6,039 nt of DNA from Candidatus Bathyarchaeota archaeon (GTDB lineage Archaea > Thermoproteota > Bathyarchaeia > 40CM-2-53-6): assembly GCA_005883085.1 (NCBI GenBank), contig VBAY01000122.1:1-6039 (forward strand), written 5' to 3'. Below, piece by piece: positions 4,455 through 6,039 of the stretch (position 1 is the stretch's first letter; the number at the start of each line of letters is the position of its first letter). Made by a program: the position numbers and the translations under genes. The notes beneath the pieces are model-generated. The model worked only from the letters and a program-made list of their open reading frames with translations. It had not been told where the DNA came from and did not search any database.

Positions 4455-6039
4455 TTAGACAATCAGTTCTTCCAAGAGGCCAACCGGCACGCCTCCAAGC
4501 CCCAGTAGCCTATCATGGAATTCCCTAGCAGACGCGGATGGGTGTGTTTGGAAGAAGTGTTCTCTGGACTTCTTGATGAACAGCTTCCCTAGAGTATACC
4601 CATAGTACGAGTGATCAAAGGTCCCTCGTAGCGCTTCCCGTTCCGCCGGCAGGGTCTCCATGTACGCGTTTTCCATGATGAACTGGCGCGCTTGATCCAC
4701 CCCAAGACCCTGAGTGTGCATCCAGAACGAGACGATGAACCGGCAGTCCCTCAGCAACGCTTCTTTCAACTGGATCAACCGCAATGCCTCGTTCCCGTAA
4801 CCTTCGTCAAGCATCATTTCCTCGCAGTAGTGTGCCCAGCCCTCGCCGAACGCATAATTCCAATACGCCTTCCTAGTCATAGACTTCCCAAACTCTCGCT
4901 GAAACACCCTATGAGAATAATGGCCGGGAAAGACTTCGTGGATCGAGATATCCTTCAACGTCACATAGTTTAGGTGACGCAGCCACTCTTCCCGGGTCTT
5001 TGGATCCCATGAGTCCTCCGGAGGCGTAACATAGTACAATCCCTCCAAGCCCTCCTTCTCGAATGGGCCTGGTGACGACATCGCAGCAGTAGTCGTTGCC
5101 CGCATGTGCATCGGAGTCGGAACTACCCTGACCTTCGTCCCCGCTGGGATAGAGACGAGATCGTGTTCTCTAAGCCACAGCTCCAGGTCCCTCAATCCCT
5201 CAGCTGTCTCGTCGATCAACCGATGAGCTGTAGGATGGTTCTCCTGAATTCCATCAACGACACTTGCAACGGTTTGTCCCGGTCCAATCTTTTCCGCCAG
5301 TTCTCGTAATGCTTTCAGGTTTGATTCGAGATCTTGTAATCCCATCTGCAGAACCTCCTCTACCGGCCTGTTGATCCGATCGTTCACCCACAGCAATTTC
5401 TGGAATCGTTCTCTTCCCAGCGCAAAGTCCATTGAGAGAGAGTGTTCCTCGCTGAGCTCTTCGACGAAAGAGGCCATGGCGACCCCAGCATCCCGTTTCA
5501 AGTTCTCAAATTCATTCCGGATCGGCGCGGAAGCTTTTCCAGCCTCCTGCGTCGCATTCCCATCCACGTCCCGGAGAACACCCTGCACCTGCTTCGAAGC
5601 AACATCAACAATCGGCTGCGCCAGCGTCTTGTCCAGATTCCTTGAAGCCTGGTCCAGAAAACCTGGGACCCTGCCCAGATGCTTGTTCACTGCTCCGATT
5701 CTAGCATCAACAGGCGCATACTCCCGGGAAATGTAGGGCGTCAAGCTCAACTGCATCGAGTAGAGATTCGGCCTAGTCGCGTAACCCCGGAGATCCTCGA
5801 CATCGAACAACATCCGCTCCAGCATCGTCTCCAAACACAACGCGTCCAGCCGCCCGTCCTTGTCCAGCCCATGACTCTCGCTTCTGACACGATCCAGCAA
5901 TCCAACAGCCTTGTCTGTCCAAGACTTCAATCCACCAGGCGAAACGTCTGGCAACAATCCATCGTACTCGTGTAACCCCAGCATCACAGCCTGGCGTGGA
6001 TTCAACTTGAAGACATGGTTGAAGACCTCTTGCTCCAGC
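4455..6039 (-). CDS. DUF885-family zinc-dependent peptidase-like protein (N-terminus outside window)
   Basis: The frame is open from the TAA at 4455-4457 to the window edge. The TTG at 6005 is an internal codon, because upstream residues (EQEVFNHVFK) read smoothly into NPRQAVMLGLHEYDGLLPDVS, the usual N-terminal opening of DUF885 proteins. About 527 residues are visible, close to the full family length of roughly 550-600. HEVFPGH (4920-4940) supplies two histidines and the catalytic glutamate, and EGWAHYCEE (4818-4844) supplies the third, glutamate, ligand of this gluzincin-like site. The middle is largely helical. No membrane segment is seen in the visible part. Family members are thought to be metallopeptidases, possibly carboxypeptidase-like, on peptides; the substrate here is unknown. 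All key motifs are intact, so the enzyme is probably active. Confidence 0.88.
   Translation of the reverse strand, partial: LEQEVFNHVFKLNPRQAVMLGLHEYDGLLPDVSPGGLKSWTDKAVGLLDRVRSESHGLDKDGRLDALCLETMLERMLFDVEDLRGYATRPNLYSMQLSLTPYISREYAPVDARIGAVNKHLGRVPGFLDQASRNLDKTLAQPIVDVASKQVQGVLRDVDGNATQEAGKASAPIRNEFENLKRDAGVAMASFVEELSEEHSLSMDFALGRERFQKLLWVNDRINRPVEEVLQMGLQDLESNLKALRELAEKIGPGQTVASVVDGIQENHPTAHRLIDETAEGLRDLELWLREHDLVSIPAGTKVRVVPTPMHMRATTTAAMSSPGPFEKEGLEGLYYVTPPEDSWDPKTREEWLRHLNYVTLKDISIHEVFPGHYSHRVFQREFGKSMTRKAYWNYAFGEGWAHYCEEMMLDEGYGNEALRLIQLKEALLRDCRFIVSFWMHTQGLGVDQARQFIMENAYMETLPAEREALRGTFDHSYYGYTLGKLFIKKSREHFFQTHPSASAREFHDRLLGLGGVPVGLLEELIV

Noticed and set aside
1..6039. CRISPR array, insertion sequence or direct repeat family
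   Set aside because: No regularly spaced repeats, no transposase or integrase motif, and no paired terminal repeats were found.

Overview
The window most likely comes from an archaeon. The evidence is a small cysteine-rich protein resembling the Thermoplasma Ta0938 family, a TENA/PqqC-like protein with an N-terminal zinc finger, a short archaeal winged-helix regulator, a TTTATGA-type TATA element, purine-rich Shine-Dalgarno sites and frequent TTG/GTG starts. I cannot fix the lineage; a TACK or Thermoplasmata-type mesophile is a guess. Base composition looks roughly balanced.

Layout. Positions 1-408 hold the 3' end of a plus-strand gene for a Thr/Ser/Asn-rich beta-sandwich, surface-type protein, closed by a hairpin plus T-tract. 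Positions 446-1867 hold a compact minus-strand operon, read from 1867 to 446: a 71-residue protein with a CYSSCH motif, a zinc finger plus heme-oxygenase-like (TENA/PqqC) protein, and a Ta0938-like cysteine cluster protein whose TTG start overlaps the preceding stop. Further upstream on the same strand (2009-2377) is a MerB-like (alkylmercury lyase) reading frame. It keeps the Cys-x-x-Asp and second catalytic Cys, but its 5' end looks disrupted, because recognisable family sequence continues upstream of the only start codon.

Positions 2443-2867 hold no convincing gene; an 8-bp perfect inverted repeat is the main visible structure. A plus-strand orphan gene (2868-3215) follows, convergent with a minus-strand group: an incomplete DUF885-type zinc peptidase (4455 to the window edge), a winged-helix protein (4018-4392) and an AbiEii/MNT-like nucleotidyltransferase with an altered DxD motif (3234-3974).

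How the genes may work together. The 446-1867 operon looks like a metal/redox unit: three proteins, each with cysteine or histidine metal-site candidates and tightly coupled translation, possibly associated with the MerB-like frame. The winged-helix/nucleotidyltransferase pair resembles type IV toxin-antitoxin (AbiE-like) organisation, with the regulator's ribosome-binding site inside a hairpin. These functional readings are inference; family assignments are from motif recognition alone.
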